Shown here piece by piece: positions 5,448-6,703 of a stretch of DNA of 6,703 bases; the stretch's first letter is position 1, and each line of letters begins with the position of its first letter. The stretch lies in NCBI GenBank assembly GCA_046076025.1, contig JBJTRF010000243.1:1-6703 (forward strand). Reading direction: 5' to 3'. The notes beneath the pieces are model-generated. The model was not told the DNA's origin, did no database searches, and saw only the letters and a list, made by a program, of their open reading frames with translations. Both the position numbers and the translations under genes were made by a program. The DNA is from UBA668 sp046076025. GTDB lineage: Bacteria > Actinomycetota > Acidimicrobiia > Acidimicrobiales > Ilumatobacteraceae.

Positions 5448-6502
5448 CGCCCGAGCTCCGCAGCGGCGGCCTGCGACACCTCGACGAGTCGGCCGAGCGC
5501 GCCGGCGGCCGCACCGCTGTCGATCGAGGCCGTTGCGGCTGCCAGCCCCTGCTCGAGGCTGTCGGCCACGCCGGCCACCACGAGGGCTGCCGCTGCGTTG
5601 AGCACGACGATGTTGCGATGCGGGCCGTGGCTGCCGTCGAGCACGCGGCGCACGTACTCGGCGTTCTCGTCGGGCGTGCCGCCCACGAGTTCGTCGATGA
5701 TCGCCGGGGCAAGGCCGAGCGCAACGGGGTCGACGGTGAAGTGGCGCACGATGTCGTCCTCGAGGGCGAGCACGCTGGACGTGCCCGTGGTGGTGAGCTC
5801 GTCGAGGCCGTTGCCGTGCACCACCCAGGCGCGGGTCGAGCCGTGGAGGCGCAGCGACGCCAGCATCCGCTCGGCGACGGCCGGATTGGCAACGCCGATG
5901 AGCTGTCGGCGGACACGGCCGGGATTGGCCATCGGGCCGAGCAGGTTGAACACGGTGGAGATGCCGATCTCGCGGCGGCTGGGCGCAGCGAACCTGAAGG
6001 CAGGGTGGTAGCGGGGCGCGTGGCAGAAGCCCATGCCGGCCTCGAGCACGCAGCGCAGCACACCCTCCGGCGGCAGCTCGACGGCAACGCCCAGCGCCTC
6101 GAGCACGTCGGCAGTTCCGCACCTCGAGCTTGCCGCCCGGGCACCGTGCTTGCACACCGGCACGCCGGCACCGGCGACTACCAGGGCTGCCATCGTGCTG
6201 ACGTTGATGCTGGCACTGCGGTCGCCGCCCGTGCCGACGATGTCGATGGCGCCGTCGCGGACGTCGTCGGGCAGCTCGACGATGGTGGCGGCCGACAGGA
6301 CCGCGTCGAGCAGGCCCGAGATCTCTTCAGGAGTCTCGCCCTTGGCCTTCAGCGCGACAATGAAGCCGATCAGCTGAGCCGAGGTCGCCTCGCCGGCGAG
6401 GATGGTTGCCATCGCGGTGCGGGCATGCGCAGCGGGAAGGTCGCGGCGTTCGAGGAGATCGGTGAGCAGCGCCGGCCAGCCGCCCAGGTCGTCGAGGCTC
6501 AC
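5444..6502 (-). CDS. trpD: Anthranilate phosphoribosyltransferase (352 aa)
   Basis: Second step of tryptophan synthesis: transfers phosphoribose from PRPP to anthranilate; acts in the cytoplasm, usually as a dimer. Seen: an N-terminal helical domain (1-75); the PRPP loop DIVGTGGD (87-94); NVSTMAALV (100-108); the KHG..RAASS segment (118-126) followed by GTADVLEALG; HPAFR with R170; FNLLGP (185-190); and NGLDEL with D234 and E235 for metal-PRPP binding. One oddity: the residue after KHG, normally Asn (KHGNR) and part of the anthranilate site, is Ala121. The GTG at 6502 is chosen because it gives the usual family length and a GTGA overlap with the whiB stop; reading further upstream runs through the regulator in the wrong frame. 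No Shine-Dalgarno is visible, so translation is probably coupled. The last codons overlap thrB by four bases. Confidence 0.94.
   Translation of the reverse strand: MSLDDLGGWPALLTDLLERRDLPAAHARTAMATILAGEATSAQLIGFIVALKAKGETPEEISGLLDAVLSAATIVELPDDVRDGAIDIVGTGGDRSASINVSTMAALVVAGAGVPVCKHGARAASSRCGTADVLEALGVAVELPPEGVLRCVLEAGMGFCHAPRYHPAFRFAAPSRREIGISTVFNLLGPMANPGRVRRQLIGVANPAVAERMLASLRLHGSTRAWVVHGNGLDELTTTGTSSVLALEDDIVRHFTVDPVALGLAPAIIDELVGGTPDENAEYVRRVLDGSHGPHRNIVVLNAAAALVVAGVADSLEQGLAAATASIDSGAAAGALGRLVEVSQAAAAELGR
5456..5459 (-). promoter_or_regulatory. Ribosome binding site of thrB
   Basis: GGAG on the minus strand lies eight bases before the ATG at 5447, inside the last codons of trpD. Together with the ATGA stop/start overlap it supports this thrB start over longer readings of the same frame, and suggests re-initiation by ribosomes finishing trpD. 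Confidence 0.6.
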
Positions 6503-6703
6503 GCGCTGCGGCGGCGCTGGCGGATCATGCGTCGCCGCTCGCGCTCGGTGGCGCCGCCCCAGACCCCCGCCTTCTCGCGGATGGAGAGCGCATACTCGAG
6601 ACAGGCGACTCGCACGCCGCACTCGGCGCAGACTTCCTTGGCATCGATGGCCTCGTCGTCATCGTCGGGGTAGAAGATCGTGGGGTCGAGCCCACGACAT
6701 GCC
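6499..6703 (-). CDS. WhiB-family iron-sulfur transcriptional regulator (partial, C-terminal 67 aa)
   Basis: Small actinobacterial regulator that binds a redox- or NO-sensitive [4Fe-4S] cluster and typically works with the primary sigma factor. The 5' end lies outside the window; the visible part begins one residue before the first cluster cysteine. Seen, numbering visible residues: C2 in CRGLDPTIFYP, then C25-x2-C28-x5-C34, giving all four ligands in WhiB spacing; the turn motif GVWGGATE (46-53); and a strongly basic tail (ERERRRMIRQRRR) fit for DNA binding. An acidic DDDDE run sits between C2 and C25. The TGA stop (6501-6499) overlaps the trpD GTG as GTGA, so the regulator and trpD are translationally coupled. 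The tail resembles WhiB2-like members in general style, but I cannot assign the subfamily from this fragment. The frame is beyond doubt. Confidence 0.93.
   Translation of the reverse strand, partial: ACRGLDPTIFYPDDDDEAIDAKEVCAECGVRVACLEYALSIREKAGVWGGATERERRRMIRQRRRSA

Noticed and set aside
5448..6155. Upstream extension of the thrB frame into a 517-residue protein.
   Set aside because: It is an Arg/Pro/Ala-rich shadow of trpD. GHMP motif 1 stands at the usual distance from the ATG at 5447, which also has a ribosome binding site.
6503..6622. Upstream extension of trpD in the same frame to 6622.
   Set aside because: This stretch is the WhiB gene read in another frame. WhiB shows all four cysteines and its stop overlaps the trpD GTG at 6502.
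1..6703. CRISPR arrays, tRNA or rRNA genes, insertion sequences, phage or toxin-antitoxin genes.
   Set aside because: No regular direct repeats, cloverleaf-like segments, transposase motifs or terminal repeats were seen; nearly all bases are in housekeeping-type genes.

Overview
The window is a GC-rich stretch, roughly 70% GC by eye, with almost no intergenic DNA. A WhiB-family Fe-S regulator at the right edge points to Actinobacteria, since that family is essentially confined to Actinobacteria and their phages. GTG starts, apparently leaderless genes and a GAAC-N4-GTTC type LexA operator fit that. The overall protein flavour suggests an Acidimicrobiia-like (Ilumatobacter-type) organism, but this is a guess from style and not a proven placement.

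Layout, left to right. Positions 2-1418 (minus) hold queG (epoxyqueuosine reductase, complete), preceded by and overlapping a 74-residue cysteine-rich protein I cannot name. Positions 1419-1493 are a short spacer dense in inverted repeats. Positions 1494-2834 (minus) hold a coiled-coil protein with a C-terminal NYN/YacP-type nuclease domain. Positions 2835-2907 are a 73-base divergent control region carrying two LexA-type operators with a perfect TTGACA -35 element between them. Positions 2908-4632 (plus) encode a fusion of a DnaQ-like DEDDh exonuclease with a UvrC-like GIY-YIG nuclease. Positions 4602-6703 (minus) are a telescoped operon read whiB-type gene (5' end outside the window), then trpD, then thrB. 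Each junction there is a 4-base stop/start overlap, and thrB overlaps the nuclease gene tail to tail.

How the parts may work together. The nuclease fusion is very probably DNA-damage inducible: one perfect and one near-perfect SOS box bracket its -35 element, as would suit an actinobacterial counterpart of the SOS-induced UvrC homologue Cho of E. coli, with a 3'-5' exonuclease built in. The left-hand operator also lies over the expected -35 region of the divergent NYN gene, so both nucleases may be under LexA control. The whiB-trpD-thrB operon ties a redox-sensing regulator to tryptophan and threonine biosynthesis by translational coupling. The queG pair serves tRNA queuosine modification. 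The most interesting part of the window is the divergent SOS-type control region and the two nucleases it faces.
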